DNA from: Pontibacter sp. G13
GTDB lineage: Bacteria > Bacteroidota > Bacteroidia > J057
Length of the DNA: 64,000 bases
Direction of reading: 5' to 3'
NCBI RefSeq assembly: GCF_031851795.1
Contig: NZ_CP134696.1
Location: forward strand, 186,001-250,000
Below the pieces are notes generated by a model. It was not told the origin of the DNA and made no database searches. It worked only from the letters and a program-made list of their open reading frames with translations. The number at the start of each line of letters is the position of its first letter. Position 1 is the first letter of the stretch. The translations under genes were made by a program, and so were the position numbers. Below, piece after piece: positions 25,201 through 33,653 of the stretch.

Positions 25201-27734
25201 GTATTGTATGGGCTATATGGAACAGAAAATCTATCTACGCTAAAGGCGCCCCCTGGCTCAAAAACCTTTGCATTGAAATTGGCACGTAGCTTTCCGGGAG
25301 CTTCCGATTCCACCTGAATATCTGCAGGCACTTGCGCAACTCCTTGATCGTCCAAGCGCCCTTCGAACAACGTAACTTCTTCCGATTGAAATTTCCTTAC
25401 TGGATCGTCGAAGAAATAGCCATTGTACCGGGGAAAATCTGTCGGAATAGGAGTCAGCGATACCTTGACGTCTGCTTTGAGATTCTTGGCGATCGCGCCG
25501 TGAAGCCACCGAGCCTTCAATTCTCCTTGGGTATTCGCAGTCAATGGAGAAAGTTGGTCAACGCCATAATCCAATTCTAGCTTCAGACGGTTTGGGACGA
25601 TGCTCTCCACCTTCAAGGTCTTTCTGAAAGTGGAACCACCAACTTGGACACTCGCAGCGTAATTTCCAGTGGGTGCATCAGCAGCTGTCGTTACGGGAAA
25701 GTGATAAAAGCCATTGGTACCCCGATGAGAAACAGTCCGGTGTACAACTTGTCCCCTCGAATCTTTCAGTTCGAATTTTACAGGGTGGTCTTCGGGAAGG
25801 GTACGATCCTTATCCTCCAAAACAAAGGTCAAATACATTTCATCGCCCGGTCTCCAAACCCCGCGCTCTCCATAAATGAATCCTTTAACCCCTCGTTGAT
25901 AAGATTGCCCTCGCGTATCGAAACGGCTCATGGACAAAGCTGATCCATCGTCCAACCTCAGGTATCCACGCTGAGCTTGATGCTTGGCTACAATCAAAAA
26001 CGGAACCAACTCACTTGGCGGGAGTTGTGCAATCCCCTTGGAATCCGTCTGTACTTCAGCTAGAAGCTTATGCTGGAAGTCATACATTTCCAGCTGTACG
26101 CCAGCCATGGGTTCCGTTGTTTGGATGTCAGTCACCGCGAAAAACAGTCCATTGTCCCCTCGTTTGGCGATCAAGCCCAGATCGGAGGCCAACAAATTTC
26201 GGCGTACAATCCGCTCTGAATTGTAATAAGCTTGTTTACAGGGATCATCGCGCTCATCATAGCGGCCCCAATAGTAGCCATCCCAATAGCTATAGGTATC
26301 CGGATCTTTGTATTGTCCCCATTTTGGGCCAAGATCCAGCATGTTTCGATCTTCTTCGGCTTCTTCCGCTCCACATTCATAAAAGCTGTAGGAACGACGG
26401 TAACCCAAAGAGACCTCATAAATCGCTCCTGGGTCCAGCTTCATCAGAGGAGCCAGATCTAGGCTGTGGCGATTCCACATCAACAGATCCATGTTCGGAT
26501 CAGCATTCAAATCTACTTTGGTTTCAAGGACCAACTCCCCCACCCTTCTCAATTCTCGACTCTCCTCCAGACGATTCACCTGAAGGAATTGCGGAATATT
26601 ATTCTCGTTGATTTTGACAATCTGAACATCCACGGTCTTGAGTCCAACGGCTTCGAATACCAGTGGAAGTCGTTCTCCCATCGGTACGATCGTCCCCTTT
26701 CCGACCAAACGAACCTCAGGTTTGACCTCCGAAAACGCGATTTGCTCCTTAATTGGAGCCTCCAAGGTGCGGCCTGAAATACTTTTGATTCCGGGCAGAA
26801 CTTCCAATTGAACCGCTTTTTTCAGGGCCTTTTGAGGAAAGATCCGAAGTTGATTTTCAGAAACGGAAACCTTCACAGGGATATTTCCCAGCTTGACCAT
26901 TCCATCCAATACTTGGTTGGGATCAATAGGTGCTGAAAACTCCACGACCATGTATTGCTCAGGAGAAGCATAAGAATAGGTGTGTAAATGGGAGAAGGTG
27001 TGTTTGGCTGGAACCGACACAGAACGATTCAAATCGCCGGATATATCGTATTTTGATCCATCCCAGGCAAGCTCTACCTCATACTCGCTATCGGCTCTTT
27101 CAAGATTGGGAATTTTGAAAGTATGGACTCGATTAGCTGCATCATGGTTCCATACCACTTCAAGGATTCGTCCGGAAGCGGTAGCCGAAAACTCCGACTC
27201 GATCAACTCGGCAGATTCATAATTGACTGTCCGAATCACCCCTTCAAGTTCTGGAGCCATTGCCTCTCTCACCTTAAATGAAGAGATCTCCATTTCAGCA
27301 GCTTGAAGGCGAGTTCCAAATTGGAACTGAAAAGCCCCCAGATCAGGACTGATATCAGTATAAAGGTCATCCAAATTCACTGAAGCCTGATAAACTTGTC
27401 CTGATGGCAATACATCGTCAGGCACAATTGTCAGGGTTCTAGCATCGGACCATTTGGCATTACCCTTGATTTGGGGATCAAAATCAATCCACTGATTTTC
27501 AGCCCATTTACCAATCCAAGTTTCATCTACCACATCGGATGCGAACCTCACTTTGATGGAGGCACTCCGATCTATTTCACCGTGGGTGTATGCAGAAATG
27601 AAAGGTTTGAAGGCGGGATTGAACGCGAGAAGGCGAGGGGATGGATGAGGGCTGCTGAGGCTCCAGATAGCCAGACAGGCAACCACTCCCATCAAGGCCC
27701 CTCCAAGATACCATAGGAGTTTCTTATTGGCCAT
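22203..27734 (-). CDS. Bacterial alpha-2-macroglobulin with thioester motif
   Basis: 1843 residues, a large envelope-anchored protease trap. The N-terminus has a hydrophobic anchor (LLWYLGGALMGVVACLAIW); VVAC fits a lipobox, but the hydrophobic stretch continues beyond the Cys, so it may be a plain membrane anchor. MG-type beta domains follow, including the MG2 region YQRGVKGFIYGERGVWRPGDEMYLTFVL (here cited in parts). The thioester site GCVEQ has Cys1396 and Gln1399, followed by the alpha-helical thioester domain (LLHFQQSDGSLAYWPG). Such proteins capture proteases that reach the periplasm and are often paired with the glycosyltransferase PbpC. No pbpC gene adjoins it here. It is convergent with the ABC-F gene and separated by a strong terminator. 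Confidence 0.95.
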   Translation of the reverse strand: MANKKLLWYLGGALMGVVACLAIWSLSSPHPSPRLLAFNPAFKPFISAYTHGEIDRSASIKVRFASDVVDETWIGKWAENQWIDFDPQIKGNAKWSDARTLTIVPDDVLPSGQVYQASVNLDDLYTDISPDLGAFQFQFGTRLQAAEMEISSFKVREAMAPELEGVIRTVNYESAELIESEFSATASGRILEVVWNHDAANRVHTFKIPNLERADSEYEVELAWDGSKYDISGDLNRSVSVPAKHTFSHLHTYSYASPEQYMVVEFSAPIDPNQVLDGMVKLGNIPVKVSVSENQLRIFPQKALKKAVQLEVLPGIKSISGRTLEAPIKEQIAFSEVKPEVRLVGKGTIVPMGERLPLVFEAVGLKTVDVQIVKINENNIPQFLQVNRLEESRELRRVGELVLETKVDLNADPNMDLLMWNRHSLDLAPLMKLDPGAIYEVSLGYRRSYSFYECGAEEAEEDRNMLDLGPKWGQYKDPDTYSYWDGYYWGRYDERDDPCKQAYYNSERIVRRNLLASDLGLIAKRGDNGLFFAVTDIQTTEPMAGVQLEMYDFQHKLLAEVQTDSKGIAQLPPSELVPFLIVAKHQAQRGYLRLDDGSALSMSRFDTRGQSYQRGVKGFIYGERGVWRPGDEMYLTFVLEDKDRTLPEDHPVKFELKDSRGQVVHRTVSHRGTNGFYHFPVTTAADAPTGNYAASVQVGGSTFRKTLKVESIVPNRLKLELDYGVDQLSPLTANTQGELKARWLHGAIAKNLKADVKVSLTPIPTDFPRYNGYFFDDPVRKFQSEEVTLFEGRLDDQGVAQVPADIQVESEAPGKLRANFNAKVFEPGGAFSVDRFSVPYSPYNTYVGVKAPKGDAKRGMLLTDEDHQVKIVTVDPSGKPTSSSVEVTLYKVGWKWWWDQSSEHITMYNGRVNAQELDRQTVETVNGSGTFNLRVDYPDWGRYLIRAVDDQGHASGQFIYIDWPGWAGKSTDNDRGGATMLEFSADRETYSVGDAVKLSIPTGKQGRALVSIENGTKVLKSYWVDASDGMTEFSFPTTAEMAPNIYVNVTYLQPHAQTSNGLPIRLYGVLPLSVEDPTTHIQPVIAMKEEIKPMEDYQVQISEATGRPMTYTLAVVDEGLLGLTRFETPDPWKEFYKRVALDVKTWDVFDQVLGAFGAKSLLSIGGDMANEGPKSKKADRFKPVVEYLGPFELKAGERKSHKLSMPNYVGEVRVMVVAGNPDGSYGNAAKAVPVKQDLMVLGTLPRVLGPGEELQLPVTLFAMSEKVKAVNVEVKSGRKILVDGEESQIVRFYEPGEKMTTFGLNVMNSVGTDRIQITAKSGAAVSVYDVEVEIRNPNQRVTDVHASTVVAGKSWKHDLKPIGISSTNHGSIEVSSIPPINLGQRLGYLIRYPYGCVEQTTSSVFPQLYAAQLLELSDKRKKEIDGNVKAGIKRLLHFQQSDGSLAYWPGVGQSNQWGTNYAGHFLLEAKELGYSLPSGMMDKWIGYQTQTAKSWVGTERREELTQGYRLYLLAMAGKPELGAMNRMRRQKEVDPVAQWLLAGAYAQAGQKEVANKIAKKLGTTVDDYRELGGTYGSQLRDKAMILMLASEMGQRDRMMPLVNEISGSLSSDKWYSTQTTAYSLLGMATYAGLTEDAQSMEFSYRIKGGDWIKVKSDHPMWAYDMPKVSRGEVEFKNSGKTTLYPRIIVDGIPRVGDTTKSESGLKMGVTFADLAGNPIDPKELAQGTDFRLTVQVTNTGNRDYEEMVISQIFPSGWEIHNSRLDGSEQIGDLPEYQDIRDDRVYTFFDLKKGASKTFTVNLNASYLGRFYFPQIKSEAMYDHTISARQGGKWVQVVEDTAGN

Positions 27735-28000
27735 AATATTGAGAGTTGTTGGATGGAGAATATTTGCGAAGAAACGGACAGGTTACGGTCGACCCAGTGA
27801 AACATCCCTAGGTGTTGGGATTGTCCGAATATACGGAGATTTAGTGCGCAAATGTGCAGTCTAGGAGTAATAACCGCTAGATCGGGTGGAAATACGCAAA
27901 TGGAAAGGCAGGACGAAATTTCCATCCGGGACAGAACCTATCCTCAATAGGTAGGGAAAGCGTCATGAATTGTTTCGGCTCTTTGGAAGTGGAGTTCTAC

Positions 28001-28459
28001 TCAGGCTTTGTGATGATGCTCCCAATCTGCCAAAAACTTGAGACAACGTTGATTTTCAATAGAATCGGAAGGCACATGAGATTCCCACGCGTCAATCATT
28101 TCTTCCGCGATCGCTTCGGTGGTTGCTCGAATACTCATACACAGGATGTTGGCATCATTCCATTTTCTTGCACCTGCAGCAGTTTGGGCATCTTGGCAAA
28201 GCGCAGCACGGATTCCTGCCACCTTATTGGCTGCCATGCAAATGCCTGTTCCTGTCCAGCAAAATAGAATGGCCGAAGGATAAACCCCCATTCCTACCAG
28301 TTGGGCAACTTCGATACCCACTTTGGGCCAATCATGGGTTTCGGCTTCTGGATCAAGCGCTCCAAATAGATCTACCTGATATCCTTTTTTCTCCAAGAGT
28401 TTGACTACAGATTCTGGCACGTTTGCCTTCATGTCACTCCCAATCGCAATCTTCTTCAT
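28001..28459 (-). CDS. RpiB/LacAB family sugar-phosphate isomerase
   Basis: 152 residues. The fold and motifs of ribose-5-phosphate isomerase B are clear: AIGSDMKAN near the N-terminus, an active-site loop FCWTGTGICMAANKVAGIRAAL, and ARKWNDANILCMSIRATTEAIAEEMIDAW. The catalytic Cys at the start of the loop is kept. The loop itself differs from the usual CGTGIGMSIAANK, with Trp after the Cys and Thr in place of Ile. The substrate may therefore not be ribose-5-phosphate; the LacA/LacB or erythrose/allose-phosphate members are alternatives. An earlier ATG at 28465 would add two residues. It is a single gene with no sugar-pathway neighbours. Confidence 0.83.
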   Translation of the reverse strand: MKKIAIGSDMKANVPESVVKLLEKKGYQVDLFGALDPEAETHDWPKVGIEVAQLVGMGVYPSAILFCWTGTGICMAANKVAGIRAALCQDAQTAAGARKWNDANILCMSIRATTEAIAEEMIDAWESHVPSDSIENQRCLKFLADWEHHHKA

Positions 28460-28600
28460 AATCATTGCTGTTTACAGATGTACACCCGATGAAGAACCTC
28501 CTACTTGGTAGTTGGACCCCAAGGGCATCGGAATTGTTTTCCCATTCGACATGCGTAAAGTTCCGAGTATGTGAAGTTGCTACCCACTATGTCCAAAAGC

Positions 28601-28631
28601 AAAAAAGCGCTCGGATAATTCCAAGCGCCTT
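28601..28631 (-). terminator. Intrinsic terminator of the lipoprotein gene at 28659
   Basis: On the minus strand AGGCGCTTGG / CCGAGCGCTT forms the stem with a 6-base loop and is followed by six T. Confidence 0.88.
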
Positions 28632-28658
28632 TGGGAGATAATCATATCGATGAACCCA

Positions 28659-29288
28659 TCAATCTGCAGCAAACCACCATTCGGCCCCATCGAAGGTAAA
28701 TGCTTCCAATCCTTGATTCTCAGCATAATAATAGGTCCGTCCAAACTCTTCTACTTCGAAGACATCGTTCAACGTTTGTCCCTGAACATCAATAGAAGTG
28801 ATTTTGGCAAGTAGTAGATCTTCGCTTCCATTATTGGCCTCACGATCTACCAATACCGTACTAGCTGCCACGGAACCATTATTGGCTATGAGCGATGTCG
28901 AAAGGAGATCTTGGCTTCCAGCATTGGACCCATCGACATAGAGGTAATAAGAAATGGTAAACCGATTGGATTCATACCGAATATCTCTATACTCCAAATC
29001 TGCATAGGTCTTGGTTCCGCCAAAAATGAACCCCGCATCACTTTCCACCAATTGGGTTTCAAAACCGGCATCGTTGAGCAGCAAGGAGAATTCGAGAGTA
29101 TCCCCATCACCATTGTGATAAAGCAGGTTGGAGGCATTGTCTGGCAAAATGGCAAGAGATTGGGAAGATAAATTAATCTCTCCGAGCGTCTCCTCTTGCG
29201 TACATCCCCAGAAGCTCACCGATAGAAGTAGAGCCATCCATAACCAATTGGGTAAACCAAGGGATTGATCACGATTCATGCTGTTCAT
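28659..29288 (-). CDS. Hypothetical lipoprotein
   Basis: 209 residues from ATG at 29288 (MNSMNRDQ...); a second ATG at 29279 is also possible. The lipoprotein signal is WLWMALLLSVSFWGC. The mature protein is rich in Asn, Ser and Asp and in predicted beta strands, with no recognised motif (LVESDAGFIFGGTKTYADLEYRDIRY... and EFGRTYYYAENQGLEAFTFDG are typical stretches). It is probably anchored in the outer membrane or surface exposed. It ends at a clear terminator. I do not recognise the family. Confidence 0.75.
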   Translation of the reverse strand: MNSMNRDQSLGLPNWLWMALLLSVSFWGCTQEETLGEINLSSQSLAILPDNASNLLYHNGDGDTLEFSLLLNDAGFETQLVESDAGFIFGGTKTYADLEYRDIRYESNRFTISYYLYVDGSNAGSQDLLSTSLIANNGSVAASTVLVDREANNGSEDLLLAKITSIDVQGQTLNDVFEVEEFGRTYYYAENQGLEAFTFDGAEWWFAAD

Positions 29289-29438
29289 ACTGAATTTGGA
29301 TTTTGTCGTCCTGCGAATATAACGTGATTCAAGACGGAAAAACAGGAAAATTCGGTGAGAATGTTTCCACTTTCCGATGGGCATGAATTGACAAGAATCA
29401 AGCCTATGGTTCTGCCAAAGCTGTTAGGGGCTCACTTT

Positions 29439-29969
29439 TCATTTATCTGCGTCCTGATCCTTCTGACTTCGTGAAGTCGCCTCATTCCAGAAGGATGGCT
29501 CTATCGGGACATCCATGATTCCCAATGATGCTCGAAGCCCTTCCAAATCTGCATCCAGAAGAGGTAGAAAATCCCAATCCCAAAAAGGTTCATAGCTCCT
29601 TCCTTGAAGGTAGGCTTGATGAAATTCCGGCCATTTTTCCGGATAGATCAGGGCCCCGATCAGGCATGTTAGGCTGCAGTATTTAGAGCGTCTTCCATTG
29701 CCAAACAAGATGAACTGCAAACATATTTCCGCCACTTCCTCAGTGGGTACTCCCAATAGCACATGATTCACATCGTGACACTCTGCTTTGGGAATCAATT
29801 GAAAGCCGGCATCCTTCAGAAACTGATACATTTCTCGACCTAGACTTCCTTCCGGAAAACACTTCAAATCCTCTGTCTTAATAGGCCAGGGGGTTTGATC
29901 TGATTTGACATACTCCAGATATAGTCTCTGGGTGTGCTTGAATAAAAAAAAGACAATTTTTGATTTCAT
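29439..29969 (-). CDS. Coq4-like protein
   Basis: 176 residues from ATG at 29969. It carries the zinc-binding signature of the Coq4 family, HDxxH-x11-E, as CHDVNHVLLGVPTEEVAE. A hydrophobic N-terminal stretch and a helical C-terminal half rich in Trp and Phe (YPEKWPEFHQAYLQG, SYEPFWDWDFLPLLDADLEGLRASLG) follow. In mitochondria and ubiquinone-making bacteria Coq4 removes C1 from the quinone ring precursor. Bacteroidota normally make menaquinone only, so the role here must differ or is unknown. An earlier start (GTG or similar) at 30017 is less likely. The gene is transcribed divergently from the amylase gene. Confidence 0.75.
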   Translation of the reverse strand: MKSKIVFFLFKHTQRLYLEYVKSDQTPWPIKTEDLKCFPEGSLGREMYQFLKDAGFQLIPKAECHDVNHVLLGVPTEEVAEICLQFILFGNGRRSKYCSLTCLIGALIYPEKWPEFHQAYLQGRSYEPFWDWDFLPLLDADLEGLRASLGIMDVPIEPSFWNEATSRSQKDQDADK

Positions 29970-30050
29970 GAAAGTACTTTGAAATACAAAGTACGATACA
30001 AATTCGAGATCGTTCAATAAATGGAAGAATAATTCTCGTGGTCAAATCAA

Positions 30051-30080
30051 TTGTTCGAGCAAAAAAACTTTTTTACCTTG
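30051..30080 (+). promoter_or_regulatory. Candidate promoter of the amylase gene
   Basis: TTG at 30051-30053 and TACCTTG at 30074-30080, 20 bases apart, resemble the Bacteroidota promoter. This would give a leader of about 90 bases before the ATG at 30179. Confidence 0.35.
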
Positions 30081-30178
30081 CCAATCCTTCGAAAGACAAG
30101 CGATTCATCTCCCATCTTTTCACATGCTACTCAAGGATCGGTGCCAATTGGCTCATCGATTCCAGAATCGTGTTTTTC

Positions 30179-32701
30179 ATGAATCATCTACTACAAACCT
30201 TTCGCTTGATCGGCCCTTGCGTATTCGCATGGCTGATGCTCATCCCGCTTCACTCACTCAAGGCACAGACCTCGGATGTGATCATGCAGGGATTTTATTG
30301 GAACACGCACCCAGGAGATGTTTCTGATCCTGTCAATGGAGGAATCTGGTGGGACACACTTGCCACCGTGGCTCCCACCCTATCCAGTGCTGGATTCCAG
30401 ACAGTTTGGATTCCGCCGATGACCAAAGGCTTCGGCAATCTTTGGGACATGGGATATGGTCTGTATGACTATTACGATTTCGGCTCCTACAACCAAAAAG
30501 GATCTACCCGAACTCGACATGGAAATTGGACCCAGTATCAGAACATGGTCAGTGCACTACATGGATCTGGCTTATCCATCATGGGGGACTTAGTCTTGAA
30601 TCACCGTGGCGGAGGGGACGCGTTGAGTCATTATGAGTACAATGCAGGTCCCTGGTACGGAGCCATGGAATGGCTGATATTCAATCCTGCCAGTGGTCGT
30701 TTCCCCGGTGTTCCAGCTCACTTCCATCCCAACAATACCCACCCTGACCAGAATGCAGACTGGCACAATCCCCTGTTTTTCAATGATGTCTGCTATTTCA
30801 ACCAAAATGATCAAACTCCACCCCCGGGAGGATGGTACCATGGAGCTCCTCCCTATGGTCTTGGAGCAGCTGGAGATTCGCTCATTGCATGGGGCCGTTG
30901 GCTGAATACCAACGCTGGTATTGACGAATTCCGCCTAGATGCAGTCAAGCATATTGATCCTTCATTTCTCGCCAAATTCTTGGTGGAATCTAGTGCCGGG
31001 AACCAACTCTACGCAGTAGGAGAATTCTTCGATGGCAATGGAAATAGCCTTGCTTGGTACCGCGATGCCGTGGAATCCAACGCCAACGGAGGCTCCAAAA
31101 ACGCCCAGATGTCCTTATTCGATTTCGACTTGCGAGACGCATTGAAAGCAGTCCTCAACAATACAAGTGGATCGGCAGACCTGTATTGGACCTTGGGGTA
31201 TGGAGGAACGGTGTGGGGACATGGTGAGTCAGGACTCGATGTCGTAACCTTTCTCGACAATCATGACAAGGACCGGATCGGATTTATTGGAGGAGGTGCG
31301 CAAGATGGTTCCGGCAATTGTCCTCCAGGGCAAATCAAAGCTGGAGGAAGCTGCCTGGTCATTGAATCGAATCCCAGCGACCACGATCCCATCTTCAACA
31401 ACAAAAGCGACATGGGCTATCCCCTCATTTTGGCTATGGAAGGTCGTCCGACTGTATTCTGGAAGGACTACTTTTGGTATGGGATGAAAACAGAGATTGA
31501 TTGGTTGATATCTCTGCGAATGGCTATGGCGCAAGGGGGATCTTACAATTCCACTCTCCAGAATCAAGACGGCAATGGAAGCAACAATCCATGGTGGGAC
31601 CCCGGATTTGGCGGTAATTGCAATGGCGGAAACATGTTTGCCATGCAGAGATGGGGATTCTCTAGCGGCAATTCGGATGGTATGGTACTGGGAATCAATG
31701 ACCATCCCTACGACCAATTGGGAATGTATGTCAATACCCCTTTCTCCAACAAAACCCTGAAAGATTACTCGGATGGGTTCTCATTTGGGACCACTCAAGC
31801 CTATTCCGACAGTCGTGCCCTCATTCGTGCCAATGCCCGTGATTATAGCTGGTGGGGATTGACGGGTCAATATCCCAAGCCTATCCTTGGCAATGCCCCG
31901 ATTTTCCACATGCAGGCCCAACCCGGAGGCGCTACCCACTACGTGATCCTAGATGCGGATGATCTCGGGCAATTCTTGGTAAATGAAGCCCCTTTGGAAA
32001 GAGGGGATCAGTTAGCTCTTGCAAACAGTCAGGGTGAAATCTGTGGAATTGCTCGAAATGGCCTCGTCTATGACTGGGATGGTGAACATGACATGGTCAT
32101 TGAGGTCATAGGTCCTTTCCCGACAGATGATCAGCCAGCAGGTGGAGCCGCCAATGGCATGCAGACCGGAGAAGCTTTTCAGCTACATATCTACGATGCC
32201 AGTACGGGAGATATCCTCCTGGGTGAGCAATTGGAGTTTGCCAAAGTCGGCAGTTCCGGAACCATTAACATGATACGACCCAGTGGTGAGAATCGTCCTC
32301 AGGAATACGAACAGCCGCGAATCACGGAAAGCCACGGTCATTTTCAAGCGAATGCGATTTCCAGAATCACCGGATTCCAAGGTAACCGTGTCATTGGGAA
32401 GGAACCTATTCACTCTTTCCCGATTGCTGAAATTCTAACATCAGAGGAAGCATTTGGATTGATCGCCTACCCCAACCCAACTTCTGGATGGATTCATCTC
32501 ACCACTGATCTACCTTTGAATTCAAAGGTAGAGATTACCGTTTTTGACCTCGTCGGTAGAACGGTTCTTGAAAAGCATGAAGCGTATTCGCCCGAGGTAT
32601 CTCAATTCCACCTGGACTTGAGCCAAGAACCGGCGGGTATGTATCGTATCGTTCTTCGGTCTGGAGAAACCGTCAGTTCTGTAACGGTACAAAAAGAATA
32701 A
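30179..32701 (+). CDS. Secreted alpha-amylase (GH13) with T9SS C-terminal sorting domain
   Basis: 840 residues from ATG at 30179. The signal peptide (LIGPCVFAWLMLIPLHSLKAQ) follows that ATG, whereas the longer frame from 30038 would bury it. The GH13 barrel shows MGDLVLNHR, EFRLDAVKHI (nucleophile Asp), YAVGEFFDGN (acid/base Glu) and VTFLDNHDKDR (third catalytic Asp), so all three acidic residues are present. A beta-rich domain follows, and the last 85 residues are a type IX secretion sorting domain: AYPNPTSGWIHL, ITVFDLVGRTVLE and LDLSQEPAGMYRIVLRSG. The enzyme would cut alpha-1,4-glucans such as starch or glycogen at the cell surface or outside the cell. There is no SusCD pair nearby, so it is not in a classic utilisation locus. 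Confidence 0.95.
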   Translation: MNHLLQTFRLIGPCVFAWLMLIPLHSLKAQTSDVIMQGFYWNTHPGDVSDPVNGGIWWDTLATVAPTLSSAGFQTVWIPPMTKGFGNLWDMGYGLYDYYDFGSYNQKGSTRTRHGNWTQYQNMVSALHGSGLSIMGDLVLNHRGGGDALSHYEYNAGPWYGAMEWLIFNPASGRFPGVPAHFHPNNTHPDQNADWHNPLFFNDVCYFNQNDQTPPPGGWYHGAPPYGLGAAGDSLIAWGRWLNTNAGIDEFRLDAVKHIDPSFLAKFLVESSAGNQLYAVGEFFDGNGNSLAWYRDAVESNANGGSKNAQMSLFDFDLRDALKAVLNNTSGSADLYWTLGYGGTVWGHGESGLDVVTFLDNHDKDRIGFIGGGAQDGSGNCPPGQIKAGGSCLVIESNPSDHDPIFNNKSDMGYPLILAMEGRPTVFWKDYFWYGMKTEIDWLISLRMAMAQGGSYNSTLQNQDGNGSNNPWWDPGFGGNCNGGNMFAMQRWGFSSGNSDGMVLGINDHPYDQLGMYVNTPFSNKTLKDYSDGFSFGTTQAYSDSRALIRANARDYSWWGLTGQYPKPILGNAPIFHMQAQPGGATHYVILDADDLGQFLVNEAPLERGDQLALANSQGEICGIARNGLVYDWDGEHDMVIEVIGPFPTDDQPAGGAANGMQTGEAFQLHIYDASTGDILLGEQLEFAKVGSSGTINMIRPSGENRPQEYEQPRITESHGHFQANAISRITGFQGNRVIGKEPIHSFPIAEILTSEEAFGLIAYPNPTSGWIHLTTDLPLNSKVEITVFDLVGRTVLEKHEAYSPEVSQFHLDLSQEPAGMYRIVLRSGETVSSVTVQKE

Positions 32702-32726
32702 TTGGATACTTGAACGAGATGTGTGC

Positions 32727-32760
32727 ACAGGTCACGGTCCCAACATGGATCGTGGCCTGT
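32727..32760. terminator. Hairpin between convergent amylase and SUFU genes
   Basis: ACAGGTCACGGTCC / GGATCGTGGCCTGT makes a 14-base stem with two G-U pairs and a 6-base loop. T runs are weak on both sides, so termination may be incomplete. Confidence 0.6.
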
Positions 32761-32772
32761 TGACATTTTGGG

Positions 32773-33504
32773 CTACCAAGGCCACCAGTTTCGTTGAGGT
32801 TTGCCATAATTTGGGCGATCCAGTTTCCAGACGGTAGACACCTCTGCCTTGATCAACCGATCCCAAAGCACCGTTGAGCCTTCATCGAGCTTGAGATTCA
32901 TTTCCTCTGGGTAAATGGGAAACAGGTTCCAGAAATGAATGGAATGGTCATCCCCAATTTTCAACTCCTCAAACCCTTCGGGCAGTTCCCAGGGAGTTGT
33001 CAGCATAAAGCAACCCAGCTCTGTATCTATAGCAAAAGGCTCGGCATCGGGTCCATTGGGGACCGTGTGCCCTTGGCAGATCCAAGTATCATACTCATGA
33101 GGAAATCTGGCCAATTTCTTCAACCACCAGATCGGCCAATAGGATGCCGGCATTTCTCCGCCTTCATCGGGTTCAAGCGACACAGGCCATTGTTGAGGTA
33201 ATTGGAGGCAAAGCTCGGCAAATCGATAATCCTCCAGGCCTTGAGGAACCTTCATCGGAAGATCACTCATCCCGGAAGTGACAAAGGTATGGTAGGGGCG
33301 CTTCGGGCCGGGTTTTACCCAATGCACATCTATATGGACGATATGAGACAACAACTCATGCAACACACGATGAACGGGTCCAATATGAGATTCGATATGA
33401 TTGGAGATCGCCTCAAGGTGGCGAGTTTCGGCTGGTGGTACCCAATCAGCCTGAGCTCGATCTTGATATTCATGGATGGGACTTCCAGATTGAGAGGTTT
33501 TCAT
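32773..33504 (-). CDS. SUFU (suppressor of fused) domain protein
   Basis: 243 residues. The SUFU-like domain covers most of the protein, with HIVHIDVHWVKPGPKRPYHTFVTSGMSD (given in part), YRFAELCLQLPQQWPV, LARFPHEYDTWICQGHTVPNG and NLFPIYPEEMNLKLDEGST as typical landmarks. In animals this domain binds Gli factors. In bacteria it is known chiefly as an immunity protein of polymorphic toxin systems (Aravind and colleagues). No toxin gene is visible next to it, so it may be an orphan immunity protein or have another role. No signal peptide; cytoplasmic. Confidence 0.85.
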   Translation of the reverse strand: MKTSQSGSPIHEYQDRAQADWVPPAETRHLEAISNHIESHIGPVHRVLHELLSHIVHIDVHWVKPGPKRPYHTFVTSGMSDLPMKVPQGLEDYRFAELCLQLPQQWPVSLEPDEGGEMPASYWPIWWLKKLARFPHEYDTWICQGHTVPNGPDAEPFAIDTELGCFMLTTPWELPEGFEELKIGDDHSIHFWNLFPIYPEEMNLKLDEGSTVLWDRLIKAEVSTVWKLDRPNYGKPQRNWWPW

Positions 33505-33604
33505 GTTTATGTGTTAAAATAGAGCTCAAATTTCCACAAAAACAACTTTAAAGTCAAATAAAAAGCTCCCCACACCTCCTTTTTCAACAAAAAAGAAAAT
33601 CTAC

Positions 33605-33635
33605 TTGCCACATTTCTGGTTCAGGGGTTAAATTG
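33605..33635 (+). promoter_or_regulatory. Candidate promoter of the SDR-like gene
   Basis: TTG at 33605-33607 and TAAATTG at 33629-33635, 21 bases apart. It would start the message about 13 bases before the ATG at 33654, which supports that ATG over the TTG at 33633. Confidence 0.35.
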
Positions 33636-33653
33636 AAATTCAACATCATTCCA

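Noticed and set aside
26015..26611. 198-codon frame antisense to the macroglobulin gene
   Set aside because: Shadow frame without similarity; the macroglobulin reading is certain.
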